Source: Flavobacterium luteolum (lineage in GTDB: Bacteria; Bacteroidota; Bacteroidia; Flavobacteriales; Flavobacteriaceae). Taken from it: a stretch of DNA of 64,000 nt. The stretch spans positions 4,946,501-5,010,500 of the forward strand of contig NZ_CP114286.1 in NCBI RefSeq assembly GCF_027111275.1, in the 5' to 3' direction. The number at the start of each line of letters is the position of its first letter. Within the stretch, counting starts at the first letter, position 1. A model generated the notes under the pieces. It saw only the letters and a program-made list of their open reading frames with translations. It was not told the origin of the DNA and made no database searches. The position numbers and the translations under genes were made by a program. Shown in pieces: positions 35,075 to 43,794 of the stretch.

Positions 35075-36112
35075 TTAGAAAAAATCCGATTGCCATTCTA
35101 GTTTAGAATTGTACCAAAGTTTTCCATTTTTAACTTCGAGAGGACAATCTATATTATTAGTATATAATGCTCCAGTTCCTAAACCTTGTGGCATATCTGA
35201 ATGCAAGGTGTATGTCCATTGCGCAATAGCATTTAATCCAATATTACTTTCTAACGCTGAAGTGATCCACCAGCCAATATTATATTTTTCAGCTAGCGTA
35301 ATCCATTCTTGAGTGCCACGGAAACCACCGATAAAACTTGGTTTTAAAATGATATATTGAGGCTTAATTTCCTGGAGTAATTTTTCTTTTTCTTCTAATG
35401 AAAATACACCAATTAGCTCTTCGTCTAAAGCAATTGGAAAAGGTGTCTGCTCACACAGTTTAGCCATTTCTAATACATTCCCTTTTTTAATTGGCTGTTC
35501 TATACTATGAAGCTGAAATTGACTCAATTGATTTAACTTATCTAAAGCTTCTGTTAAAGAAAAAGCTCCGTTAGCATCTACTCTGATTTCTATTTCTTCT
35601 GCTGAAAAATGGCTTCTTATAAATTGCAATAATTCTAATTCTTTATTAAAATCAATAGCGCCAATTTTAAGTTTTATGCAATCAAAACCATCAGCTAATT
35701 TTTCTTCAATCTGCTGTTTCATGAAAGCTGCTTCACCCATCCAAACTAGTCCATTAATAGGAATTGAAGCTGTATTTTTTGTAAAATCAGAAGGAAATAG
35801 AATAAATGGATTTTCACTTTTAAGAGACAAAAAAGCCATTTCTATTCCAAATTGTATAGAAGGAAACTCTAATAAAGCATTCCAAAGTACTGTTTCACCT
35901 AAATGAATATTATCACAAGCCCATTTTAGCTTTTCTTCATAATCTTCGCGATCGTCAGCGCTTAAACCACGAAGTATACCGCACTCTCCTATTCCTTTTT
36001 TTCCGTTTTCTTCCAAGATTATAAACCAAGTTTCTTTCTCGGTCATAACTCCTCTGGAAGTTCCTGACGGACGTTTAAAATCTAGTAAATATTTATGGTA
36101 CGATGCTTTCAT
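35075..36112 (-). CDS. menC: o-Succinylbenzoate synthase
   Basis: 345 residues of the enolase superfamily. The first Lys pair is CIKLKIG, the metal ligands are DANG (Asp), EQP (Glu) and DEE (Asp), and a second Lys is in IILKPSF. This set is typical of MenC, which forms the aromatic ring of menaquinone. The alternative, muconate cycloisomerase, is unlikely given menA, menB and menD in the same region. A short run resembling CTTAGGACCT...CCTTAGCACCTT stands just before the ATG on this strand. Confidence 0.9.
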   Translation of the reverse strand: MKASYHKYLLDFKRPSGTSRGVMTEKETWFIILEENGKKGIGECGILRGLSADDREDYEEKLKWACDNIHLGETVLWNALLEFPSIQFGIEMAFLSLKSENPFILFPSDFTKNTASIPINGLVWMGEAAFMKQQIEEKLADGFDCIKLKIGAIDFNKELELLQFIRSHFSAEEIEIRVDANGAFSLTEALDKLNQLSQFQLHSIEQPIKKGNVLEMAKLCEQTPFPIALDEELIGVFSLEEKEKLLQEIKPQYIILKPSFIGGFRGTQEWITLAEKYNIGWWITSALESNIGLNAIAQWTYTLHSDMPQGLGTGALYTNNIDCPLEVKNGKLWYNSKLEWQSDFF

Positions 36113-36202
36113 TATTAAAGGTGCTAAGGTAATGAGGTCCTAAGTTTAAAAAAACTAGCTTTAAGAAGCATTTCATTTCTAAACAACTTAGTTTTTTTTA
36201 CC

Positions 36203-37441
36203 TTAATTATATAATTTTAAGATTCTTTCAAAATCTTTTGAAGGTAAACCAGCTTTTTCAAATTCGGCAAAATCAAGTTTTGTTTTTGCAATCCAGCTTA
36301 AACTGTCTGTTACATTTTGCGCCTGATACTTTTTGTAAATCGCTTTGGCAGCGCTATAGTCATCGCTTACTAAATAAGTATGTGCCAGATTCAATTTGAC
36401 TAATAATTCTGTATCATCCAATTTTTCGCCCTCTTGAAGTACTTTTAATGCTTTTGCATATTGTTTTGTCAAAATGTAACAATAGCCCAACCAGCTGTAA
36501 TCTAATGCAGTTGCTTTTCCTTCGTTTACAATTGTATTTAATTTCGGAATTGCTTCGTTATATTTTTGGGCTTTGATTAAAGAAGCTGTTTGCGCTCTTA
36601 AATCGTTGAATACGTTTTTAGAAATATCAGCATCTTTATAACAGCTGTTTCCGAAATCTTTGTAGACTTTTGTTTTCTCGACAGCTAATAATTTTTGAAA
36701 CTCGTCATAACGATATTGTTTCATGATTTTGTTTAAGATGCAAACGCAAAAATCATCCGAATTGGCCATTTTTTGTGCCATTGTGGAAGTTTTACATAAG
36801 CTTATAATCTCATTTTTATTGTCTTGGTTCCAACCACGGTTTAATTTTGTATCTACCCAAGGCACTACTTCTAAAACTACTTTTTGACTTAGAAGCCAGT
36901 TCTTGCTTTCAAAACCGAACCAGATTGTGCCAATATTTTCTTTTAAACAAGACGATTTATTGACAGATAATCTTTTGGCGTCTTTGCTGACAGGTTCTGC
37001 TTGAGAATAGCAAGCTTTGTCAATTTTACCGTCTGCAACGTATTTTTTTGCATTTTCATTGGATGTAAAAATGGAATACGTGCACTCGTCATCGCCGGAA
37101 ATCTTGGACATCAAGAAAACAGCACCTGCTGAACCTTGACTAACTCCTGTTGGATCTGGAATTGCTTTTAATAAGGAAACCAAACTATTGGCCATTTCCT
37201 GATTTTTATCTAAAAGTGTGATTCTATATACAATTTCTGTAGTTCCAACTGGTAAATCTTCTGTTGGTATAGAAATTCTATCGCGTGCGGGAACCATAAT
37301 TTCTTTGGTTGTTGCACGTTCTTTGTCCCAATAACCGTCTTTTTGCGCAAAAGCGTTATAAGAAGTCGCGATAAATAGTAATAAAAGGATTTGTTTGAAA
37401 GTTGTATTTTGTGATGATGCTTTAATTGCCACAGATTTCAC
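36203..37441 (-). CDS. TPR-type secreted protein (start overlaps a repeat)
   Basis: About 412 residues. After a charged start, QILLLLFIATSYNAFAQ is a signal-peptide core. Mid-protein is a Cys-containing region of mixed beta strands; residues 290-395 hold TPR-like helices (ALDYSWLGYCYILTKQYAKA, LLVKLNLAHTYLVSDDYSAA). Export and protein binding are likely; the function is unknown. The only starts upstream of the signal peptide are a GTG at 37441 and a GTG at 37432, both inside a GCCACAGATT-family repeat. The start is therefore uncertain, and the gene may have lost its original one. It follows an UPF0173 hydrolase gene on this strand, with two repeats in the 185-base gap. Confidence 0.7.
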   Translation of the reverse strand: MKSVAIKASSQNTTFKQILLLLFIATSYNAFAQKDGYWDKERATTKEIMVPARDRISIPTEDLPVGTTEIVYRITLLDKNQEMANSLVSLLKAIPDPTGVSQGSAGAVFLMSKISGDDECTYSIFTSNENAKKYVADGKIDKACYSQAEPVSKDAKRLSVNKSSCLKENIGTIWFGFESKNWLLSQKVVLEVVPWVDTKLNRGWNQDNKNEIISLCKTSTMAQKMANSDDFCVCILNKIMKQYRYDEFQKLLAVEKTKVYKDFGNSCYKDADISKNVFNDLRAQTASLIKAQKYNEAIPKLNTIVNEGKATALDYSWLGYCYILTKQYAKALKVLQEGEKLDDTELLVKLNLAHTYLVSDDYSAAKAIYKKYQAQNVTDSLSWIAKTKLDFAEFEKAGLPSKDFERILKLYN

Positions 37442-37459
37442 AGATTAAAATGATTTTTA
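37426..37459. repeat. Half copy of the GCCACAGATT repeat family (copy 4)
   Basis: 34 bases that match 30110-30143 at 33 positions (TTGCCACAGATT, one mismatch, CACAGATTAAAATGATTTTTA). Only the left arm is present. It covers both GTG codons that could start the TPR gene. Confidence 0.8.
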
Positions 37460-37524
37460 TTTTAAAAAACTTTAATTCAATTAACATAGATTATGCCAAA
37501 TAACTTTCTTTTGGAATTGAGTGC

Positions 37525-37621
37525 CCTAGCCCCGATAGAGGCGGTATCTCCCGATTTAGAAAAACAAGGCTTTTTCAGCCGTAGTTTTTGTTAATCGGGA
37601 ATTTAGCCGAAAGCGGGATTA
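37525..37621. repeat. Structured intergenic repeat with nested stems
   Basis: About 97 bases able to fold on themselves: CCTAGCCCCGATAG pairs loosely with CGAAAGCGGGATTAG, CTCCCGATT (37549-37557) pairs with AATCGGGAA, and AAAAAC...GTTTTT and GGCT...AGCC close the inside. G+C is high against the background. I recognise CCCTAGCCCCGATAG...GCGG as recurrent in flavobacterial intergenic regions from memory only. Confidence 0.6.
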
Positions 37622-37626
37622 GCTTC

Positions 37627-38304
37627 TTATAATTCAATAGAATCTCCTATTGGTAAAAGCATTAAATCTTTTCCTTTATCGAAGAATTTACGAATTGCTT
37701 CTTCATGATTGATTTCGATATAACCAAAAGTATCATAGTGATATCCTAAAACTTTGTCGCATTCTACAAAATCTGAAGCAATAATAGCATCTTCAACATC
37801 CATTGTAAAATTGTTTCCGATTGGAAGAATCACTAAATCTAGTTTTGTGCGAAGCGGAATCAATTTCATATCGTAAGTCAAAGCTGTGTCTCCAGCGATA
37901 TAGATATTTTTATGTTCGCCCTCAATTACAAAACCTCCAGGATTTCCGCCGTAAGAACCGTCAGGAAAACTGCTTGAGTGAATTGCATTTACATATTTTA
38001 CTTTTCCGAAATCAAATTTCCAGCTTCCTCCGTGATTCATTGGATGCGAATTGAATCCTTTTTTTGCATAATGGCTTGCAATTTCTGCATTTGAAACAAT
38101 AACTGCATTTGTGTTTTTTGCAATGGCTTCAACATCCAAAACGTGATCAGCATGCGCATGTGTCAATAAAATATAATCTGCTTTGATTGTACTCAGATTG
38201 ATTGAAGCAGCTTGTGGATTTCCGGTAATAAATGGGTCTACAATAATGTATTTCCCTCCTACTTCAATTCCTAATGAAGCGTGTCCGTAGTATGTAATTT
38301 TCAT
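37627..38304 (-). CDS. UPF0173-family metal-dependent hydrolase (MBL fold)
   Basis: 225 residues beginning MKITYYGHASLGIEVGGKYI, the canonical start of UPF0173/UlaG-like proteins. Metal ligands: THAHADHVLD (HxHxDH) and the Asp of IAGDTALTYD; a late His is in LGYHYDTFGY. A longer reading begins at ATG 38328 and would add eight residues; the ATG at 38304 gives the conserved N-terminus. The stop of menA lies just upstream on this strand, so the two are co-transcribed. The link between this hydrolase and menaquinone synthesis is unknown. Substrate unknown. Confidence 0.87.
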   Translation of the reverse strand: MKITYYGHASLGIEVGGKYIIVDPFITGNPQAASINLSTIKADYILLTHAHADHVLDVEAIAKNTNAVIVSNAEIASHYAKKGFNSHPMNHGGSWKFDFGKVKYVNAIHSSSFPDGSYGGNPGGFVIEGEHKNIYIAGDTALTYDMKLIPLRTKLDLVILPIGNNFTMDVEDAIIASDFVECDKVLGYHYDTFGYIEINHEEAIRKFFDKGKDLMLLPIGDSIEL

Positions 38305-38332
38305 TTTGTCACTTTTTAAGTTAAACATTGTT

Positions 38333-39295
38333 TTATCTTCCTCCTAAAAAGAGGTTTACAATAATGTCTGAAATCAAAGAAATCATGCATACTGTAAGTA
38401 ATATAGAAAGCAAGAATGTGCTTAATGCAAGTTTTTTTAATTCTGGATCTAATAATTTTGGATCTTGATTTTTGTAAACTGTGATTAAATGTTTTGTTAA
38501 TGGAATATAAGCCAGTAAAAACAAATACTGATCAAAGTTATAATCGCTTAAGATAGCAAATGCAATAACCAAAATCATTGCAGTGATAATCAAGAAGAAG
38601 TGATATTTTTTAGCATTTTGAGCCCCAATCTGTACTACGATTGTATTTTTTCCTGATTTTTTATCAGATTCTTGATCACGCATATTGTTTAGGTTTAAAA
38701 CTCCAACGCTCAATAATCCGATGGCAACAGCTGGAAGAATTAAAAGCGGATCTACTTCTTTTGCGTATAAAAAGTTCACTCCTAAAGTGCTCACTAGTCC
38801 GAAGAAAATAAAAACGAATAAATCTCCTAATCCTCTGTAACCGTAAGCAGAATTACCTACTGTGTAACGAATTGCAGAAATAATAGCGGCAATTCCTAAC
38901 AAAAGAAAAAAGATAGAATAACCGAAATTATCCTTTCCAAAGGCAAAATAGATCAAGATTATAGCAGACAGCAAAGTAAAAAAAGAAGTAATAATAATGG
39001 CTTTTTTCATTGCTTGAGGCGTAATAACCCCACTTTGAATAGCGCGTTGCGGCCCTACTCGATCTTCATTATCAGTACCTTTTACTCCATCTCCATAATC
39101 GTTTGCAAAATTGGATAATACCTGTAATCCTAATGTTGTCAATAAGGCAAAACCAAAAACTTTCCAGCTGAATACTTCTGTTGGAGTGTTAATAGTTTCT
39201 GTTGGATTTGACAAAGCATAAATGCTTCCAACTATAATTCCGGAAACTGATAAAGGTAATGTGCGTAATCTCGCGGCTTCAATCCAATGTTTCAT
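38333..39295 (-). CDS. menA: 1,4-Dihydroxy-2-naphthoate polyprenyltransferase
   Basis: 320 residues, integral membrane prenyltransferase of the UbiA family that attaches the isoprenoid chain to DHNA in menaquinone synthesis. The motif FANDYGDGVKGTDNEDRVGP contains the Asp-rich active site (NDxxD), and the second Asp-rich motif is LNNMRDQESDKKSGK. About eight hydrophobic helices. A frame extends upstream to a TTG at 39328, but the ATG at 39295 starts MKHWIEAARLRTLPLS, the standard MenA beginning. It lies between menB and the UPF0173 hydrolase gene on the minus strand. Confidence 0.93.
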   Translation of the reverse strand: MKHWIEAARLRTLPLSVSGIIVGSIYALSNPTETINTPTEVFSWKVFGFALLTTLGLQVLSNFANDYGDGVKGTDNEDRVGPQRAIQSGVITPQAMKKAIIITSFFTLLSAIILIYFAFGKDNFGYSIFFLLLGIAAIISAIRYTVGNSAYGYRGLGDLFVFIFFGLVSTLGVNFLYAKEVDPLLILPAVAIGLLSVGVLNLNNMRDQESDKKSGKNTIVVQIGAQNAKKYHFFLIITAMILVIAFAILSDYNFDQYLFLLAYIPLTKHLITVYKNQDPKLLDPELKKLALSTFLLSILLTVCMISLISDIIVNLFLGGR

Positions 39296-39322
39296 TATTT
39301 GTTTTGTTTGTTTAGTTTCAGC

Positions 39323-39364
39323 TTTCAAGTTTTAGGTTCCTATCTTGAAACCTGAAACTTGAAA
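39323..39364. repeat. TTTCAAG/CTTGAAA stem-loop between menB and menA
   Basis: TTTCAAGTTTTAGGTT (39323-39338) pairs with AACCTGAAACTTGAAA (39349-39364), 15 of 16 positions. No U-tract, so it is not an evident terminator; it looks like one more recurrent flavobacterial palindrome. Confidence 0.6.
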
Positions 39365-39380
39365 CTATATTATAACTTAT

Positions 39381-40214
39381 TTACGGTAACCACTTATTTT
39401 CGCCAAAGTTTGGTTTTCTTTTTTCTAAGAAAGCGTTTCTTCCTTCTTTTGCCTCTTCGGTCATATAAGCCAAACGAGTTGCTTCTCCTGCAAAAACTTG
39501 CTGTCCGACCATTCCGTCATCTGTTAAGTTCATTGCAAATTTTAGCATTTTTATAGAAGTTGGTGATTTTTGAAGAATTTCTTGAGCCCATTCATAAGCA
39601 GTTGCTTCTAGTTCGTCATGCGGAATTACAGCATTTACCATTCCCATTTCAAAAGCTTCTTGAGCAGAGTAATTTCTACCTAAAAAGAAGATTTCACGTG
39701 CTTTTTTCTGTCCGACCATTTTGGCCAAATAAGCAGATCCGTAACCGCCATCAAAACTAGTTACATCGGCATCTGTTTGTTTAAAAATAGCATGTTCTTT
39801 ACTTGCAAGCGTCATATCGCACACTACGTGTAAGCTATGTCCACCACCTACAGCCCATCCAGGAACTACTGCGATAACTACTTTTGGCATAAAACGAATT
39901 AAACGCTGTACTTCTAAAATGTTTAAACGGTGCTGCCCATCGTCTCCAACATATCCTTGGTGTCCGCGTGCATTTTGATCGCCGCCACTGCAAAAAGAAT
40001 AAACTCCATCTTTTGTAGAAGGTCCTTCAGCTGAAAGTAAAACTACACCAATTGAAGTATCTTCTTGAGCATCATAAAAAGCTTGGTATAATTCTGAAGT
40101 AGTTTTAGGTCGGAAAGCATTTCTAACATTTGGTCTGTTAAATGCTATTCTTGCTACTCCATTGCATTTTTTATAAGTTATATCTTCAAATTCTCTGGCT
40201 GTAATCCAATCCAT
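39381..40214 (-). CDS. menB: 1,4-Dihydroxy-2-naphthoyl-CoA synthase
   Basis: 277 residues of the crotonase superfamily. The oxyanion hole residues are in YSFCSGGDQNARGHQGY and VVPGWAVGGGHSLHVVCDMT; the MenB Asp is in ADVTSFDGGYGSAYLAK, and FLGRNYSAQEAFEMGMVNAV follows. It closes the second ring of menaquinone. It lies upstream of menA with a 40-base palindrome between. More than 600 bases without a clear gene precede it. Confidence 0.95.
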   Translation of the reverse strand: MDWITAREFEDITYKKCNGVARIAFNRPNVRNAFRPKTTSELYQAFYDAQEDTSIGVVLLSAEGPSTKDGVYSFCSGGDQNARGHQGYVGDDGQHRLNILEVQRLIRFMPKVVIAVVPGWAVGGGHSLHVVCDMTLASKEHAIFKQTDADVTSFDGGYGSAYLAKMVGQKKAREIFFLGRNYSAQEAFEMGMVNAVIPHDELEATAYEWAQEILQKSPTSIKMLKFAMNLTDDGMVGQQVFAGEATRLAYMTEEAKEGRNAFLEKRKPNFGENKWLP

Positions 40215-40870
40215 TTTGATTTTTTGTTTTAATAATTATACGGTAAAAATAAAGCATTTTTACTATTTTACCTACTCAATCCGTCTTAAGTCTTTACTAA
40301 ATTGACGTGCAATGTTAACAATTGGTATTTACTTACAAAAAATAACATTTTTTAACATTAGTTTAGAAAAATAATAATTAATTTTACAGCCTAGAAATCA
40401 ATGAGATACAAAAATTTCAAAGATTTCAGATTGATTTTCTTTCACTGATTTATTAACCTAAAAAATGATTTTTTTGAGAAAATTTAAAAAATTTGTCGCT
40501 CATTTTTTTAGGGTTTTAAGTAACAAACCTCAATTAAAAGAGCAAATGATTTATGTGTTTGTCGAAACTTCAAAAAGAAAAAAGTAACACCTAAGGTTAA
40601 ATGTTAGAATTGTATCTATAGTTAGTATAGGAATGATAACGATAAAAGAAGAAAAAAGTACTAATTCATACTTTCTAAAAGTTATTTTATAAAACCAATG
40701 GATTAGCCGTGAAATTCTTTTTTTGCTGTTAAGATAGGTACTTCAAATCATTTAAAAGACATACCATCAATGGGATAATTTCTAAAATTCGTAAAGTTAT
40801 TGTTCTGAGATGGACTCGAATTATTTTATTTCTGTTTTTTTTTAATTACAATTTTTTTTAAAACTGAATA
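40215..40870. other. Gene-poor stretch upstream of menB
   Basis: About 650 very A+T-rich bases. I see no tRNA, no riboswitch motif and no consensus promoter pair. The longest weakly plausible frame is 40465-40587 on the plus strand (40 residues, MIFLRKFKKFVAHFFRVLSN at the start, basic), with no recognisable family or clear ribosome-binding site; I do not call it a gene. Confidence 0.5.
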
Positions 40871-40906
40871 AAAAGCGAAAGGCTGCTTGTAATGAGCAGC
40901 CTTTCG
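40871..40906 (-). terminator. Terminator of cvfB
   Basis: 12-bp perfect stem CGAAAGGCTGCT/AGCAGCCTTTCG (40876-40887 and 40895-40906), then CTTTTTATT on the minus strand. Confidence 0.8.
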
Positions 40907-40947
40907 TGTTATAATAATTTTGCTAATGCAAAATAAATTTCAAATTT

Positions 40948-41802
40948 TTATTCTTTTACCAGATAAATCCCATCGTCTTTTATTTCGATCAATTTTTCTT
41001 TATACAGAGATCCAATCGCTTTTTTAAATGATTTTTTACTCATTTTTAAAACTGTCTTAATATCTTCGGGATGAGAATTGTCATTCAATCTAAGAAAACC
41101 TCTGCTTGCTCTTAACTCATTAAGAATTTTCTCGGCATTTGGTTCTATACTTTCAACACCTTGCGGCTGAAGCGCAACATCAATTTTGTTATCAGGACGA
41201 ATGGTTTTGATATAACCGCGCATTCTATCGCCAGTTCTTATTGAATCGTCATAAACTTCATCTTTATACAAAAGTCCTTTATGTTGCTCGTTTATAATAA
41301 CATTGATTCCCATATCGGTAATATGAGAAACAATTAAGTCAACTTCTTCGCCTTTTTCAACTGTTAAATTGTCGTTGCTCAAAAATTGATTGGTTTTACT
41401 TGAAGCCACAAGACGATTTGTTTGTTTATCCATGTACAAGTAAACCAAGTACCGTTTTCCTTTTTCCATTGGACGCGCTTGTTCTTTGAATGGAACCAGA
41501 ATATCTTTCTCCATTCCCCAATCCATAAAAGCCCCCACATTATTAATATAATTCACCCTTAAAAGAGCAAATTCATTCAATAAAATATAAGGCACCAATG
41601 TTGTTGCCACAGGTCTCTGTTCGTGATCAAGATAAACAAAAACGATTAGTTCTTCTCCAATTTCAAATACTTTAGGTACATATTTATTGGGAAGCAAAAC
41701 ATCGTGAACTCCTTCTGGGTCTTTTTCAGGACTTCCTAAAAACAAACCTACTTTGGTATCACGTAATATAGTTAGAGTATTGTATTTTCCTATTTCTAGC
41801 AT
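40948..41802 (-). CDS. cvfB: CvfB-type S1 RNA-binding protein
   Basis: 284 residues. Three S1-like oligonucleotide-binding repeats cover about 1-215 (KVGLFLGSPE and PNKYVPKVFEIGEELIVFVY in the first; LRVNYINNVGAFMDWGMEKD in the second; LIVSHITDMGINVIINEQHK in the third), and the C-terminal 60 residues are a winged helix (NELRASRGFLRLNDNSHPED, KTVLKMSKKSFKKAIGSLYK). CvfB proteins bind RNA; in Staphylococcus they affect virulence gene expression. Between menD and menB, not part of the quinone pathway. Confidence 0.88.
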   Translation of the reverse strand: MLEIGKYNTLTILRDTKVGLFLGSPEKDPEGVHDVLLPNKYVPKVFEIGEELIVFVYLDHEQRPVATTLVPYILLNEFALLRVNYINNVGAFMDWGMEKDILVPFKEQARPMEKGKRYLVYLYMDKQTNRLVASSKTNQFLSNDNLTVEKGEEVDLIVSHITDMGINVIINEQHKGLLYKDEVYDDSIRTGDRMRGYIKTIRPDNKIDVALQPQGVESIEPNAEKILNELRASRGFLRLNDNSHPEDIKTVLKMSKKSFKKAIGSLYKEKLIEIKDDGIYLVKE

Positions 41803-41910
41803 TTTAATAAATTTCTAAGCAGCAGAACTGCTAAGTTTCTGAGGCGCAAAGGTACGAAGTTTGGCGCGCTACAGAGAATTTAATTTAACAAATCTTACTT
41901 TATGAAGAAA

Positions 41911-41948
41911 ACAAAAAAAATCCTTTTCAATAAATATCAAAAAGGATT
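41911..41948 (-). terminator. Terminator of menD
   Basis: Stem AATCCTTTT/AAAAGGATT (41919-41927 and 41940-41948), then an eight-base U-tract on the minus strand. It lies directly after the menD stop and before cvfB. Confidence 0.75.
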
Positions 41949-41955
41949 GTAATTT

Positions 41956-43617
41956 TTAGATTAAATGTTTGAAATACTGCTTTAAAATCACATCGTTCTG
42001 GGCAGTCGGAGTAAAAATTTCCAAAATTCCAGGTGTATCATCTGAATTATATAATTCTCGCAAAGCATTTTCTAATGAATCGTTATCATTTGCCGTGAAA
42101 TAATTCAATTGATACATCTTTGCCAAATGTTCTGCTGTCAGTTTATGCGATGTTTCAAAATAAGTATTAAAAACAGGCTTTTCCTGATGCCCTGGTAAAA
42201 TTCTAAAGATTCCTCCTCCACCATTATTAATTAGAATAATTTTGAAGTTTTTAGGAATATAGGAATTCCATAAAGCATTACTGTCATATAAAAAACTAAT
42301 GTCTCCTGTAATAAAAACAGTTTGTTTTTGGTTTCCAACAGCTGCACCAATTGCAGTAGAAGTACTTCCGTCGATTCCACTTGTTCCTCGATTACAGAAA
42401 ACTTCAATAGAATTATCAATATCAATCAATTGTGCGTAACGAATAGCAGAACTGTTACTTATCTGTAACATGCTATTTTTACGTAATGATTCGATTACTT
42501 TTTCAAAAACTTTAAAATCCGAAAATTCTATTTTACTCAAATAGTCTTTTCTTTTCTCTAATCTCGTTTGGTAAACCGTATCTACATTATTAAAATAATT
42601 ACTTTTTACAAAAGACGTTTTTGAAAGTAGATCTTTAAAGAAATCATTTGGTTTCATTTCAAAATGTTTTGTCAATGCTCCAAATGTATCATATGCTCGC
42701 AAAGTATCAATATGCCAATGCTCTTTTGGTTTGTATTTTCGCAAAAAGCCTTTAATTCTTTTTGAGACAACCATTCCTCCAAAAGTTATTAAAACTTCAG
42801 GGTTAAATTTCTTAAAATCAAAATCATCAAAAGGCGTAATTAAAGTATCAATTGAATTAATAAAACTCTCATGATGAAGATTTGAAGTCGTTTCTTTAAG
42901 CACTACTACCGACGGATCTGAAGCTAAATTTTCAATGATTTCCTGGTCAATACTATTTGCTTCATTAACTCCAACTAAAATTAATTTTCGTTTGGCATTA
43001 TTCCAAACAGAAACAAATTCATCGCTATTTTCTATAGTGTGAGGAAAATTTTCTGGATTTGGAACTGTGATTTTTGGTTTTACAGAAAGTTCTTCTGTGG
43101 TTTCATATAAGGGTTCTTCGAAAGGTGCATTAATATGTACTGGACCTTTTTTAAGAATTGCGGTTTCAATTGCTAGATTGATTTTTAAATCATTTTCTTC
43201 TGATGCTTCTTCGGTTAAATTGGCATTAAAAACAGAATGATTAGCAAACACATTTTCCTGACGAATGGTTTGTCCGTCACCAATATCGATTTTACTTTGC
43301 GGACGATCGGCAGAAATTACAATTAATGGAATCTGGCTGTAAAATGCTTCAGCAAGAGCAGGATAATAGTTTAATAAAGCAGATCCTGAAGTACAAACAA
43401 TAGCTGTCGGCTGTTTGGTCTGCTGTGCAATTCCTAAAGCAAAGAAGGCAGCACAACGTTCATCTGCAATACTATAACAAGTAAATTTTGGATTTTGAGC
43501 AAATCCGATAGTTAACGGTGCATTTCTAGATCCTGGAGAAATTATGATATTAACAATGCCTTTGGCAGATAAAATTTCGATAATGCTTTGTGCAAGCGCT
43601 ATTTTGGGGTAAATCAT
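41956..43617 (-). CDS. menD: 2-Succinyl-5-enolpyruvyl-6-hydroxy-3-cyclohexene-1-carboxylate synthase
   Basis: 553 residues, thiamine-diphosphate enzyme. N-terminal PYR domain: IIISPGSRNAPLTIGFAQNP and VCTSGSALLNYYPALAEAFY. Central domain about 180-350. C-terminal PP domain: RGTSGIDGSTSTAIGAAVGN, then the ThDP motif GDISFLYDSNALWN to INNGGGGIF. It makes SEPHCHC from isochorismate and 2-oxoglutarate. Followed by a terminator and cvfB. Menaquinone genes in this window are therefore menC, menA, menB and menD; menF, menE and menH-type genes are not seen. Confidence 0.95.
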   Translation of the reverse strand: MIYPKIALAQSIIEILSAKGIVNIIISPGSRNAPLTIGFAQNPKFTCYSIADERCAAFFALGIAQQTKQPTAIVCTSGSALLNYYPALAEAFYSQIPLIVISADRPQSKIDIGDGQTIRQENVFANHSVFNANLTEEASEENDLKINLAIETAILKKGPVHINAPFEEPLYETTEELSVKPKITVPNPENFPHTIENSDEFVSVWNNAKRKLILVGVNEANSIDQEIIENLASDPSVVVLKETTSNLHHESFINSIDTLITPFDDFDFKKFNPEVLITFGGMVVSKRIKGFLRKYKPKEHWHIDTLRAYDTFGALTKHFEMKPNDFFKDLLSKTSFVKSNYFNNVDTVYQTRLEKRKDYLSKIEFSDFKVFEKVIESLRKNSMLQISNSSAIRYAQLIDIDNSIEVFCNRGTSGIDGSTSTAIGAAVGNQKQTVFITGDISFLYDSNALWNSYIPKNFKIILINNGGGGIFRILPGHQEKPVFNTYFETSHKLTAEHLAKMYQLNYFTANDNDSLENALRELYNSDDTPGILEIFTPTAQNDVILKQYFKHLI

Positions 43618-43752
43618 TACGGTCGCGTATTACTATTTTAAAGAAAATCTTTTAGTCTGATTTTTCTTTATCTTGTTTACAAAGTTACAAACTTCACATT
43701 TGATTTATATTATAATTAGGAATATATTAAGGCTCTTTCTAGAAAAAGCGAA

Positions 43753-43760
43753 TATATTTG
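43753..43760 (+). promoter_or_regulatory. -7 element of the thioredoxin-like gene
   Basis: TATATTTG, 34 bases before the ATG at 43795. No clear -33 match. Confidence 0.5.
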
Positions 43761-43794
43761 TAAAATCGAATGATTAATAAAAGCCTGACCTTAT

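Noticed and set aside
40465..40587. Basic 40-residue plus-strand ORF upstream of menB
   Set aside because: No recognisable family, start site or promoter; could be chance in A+T-rich sequence.
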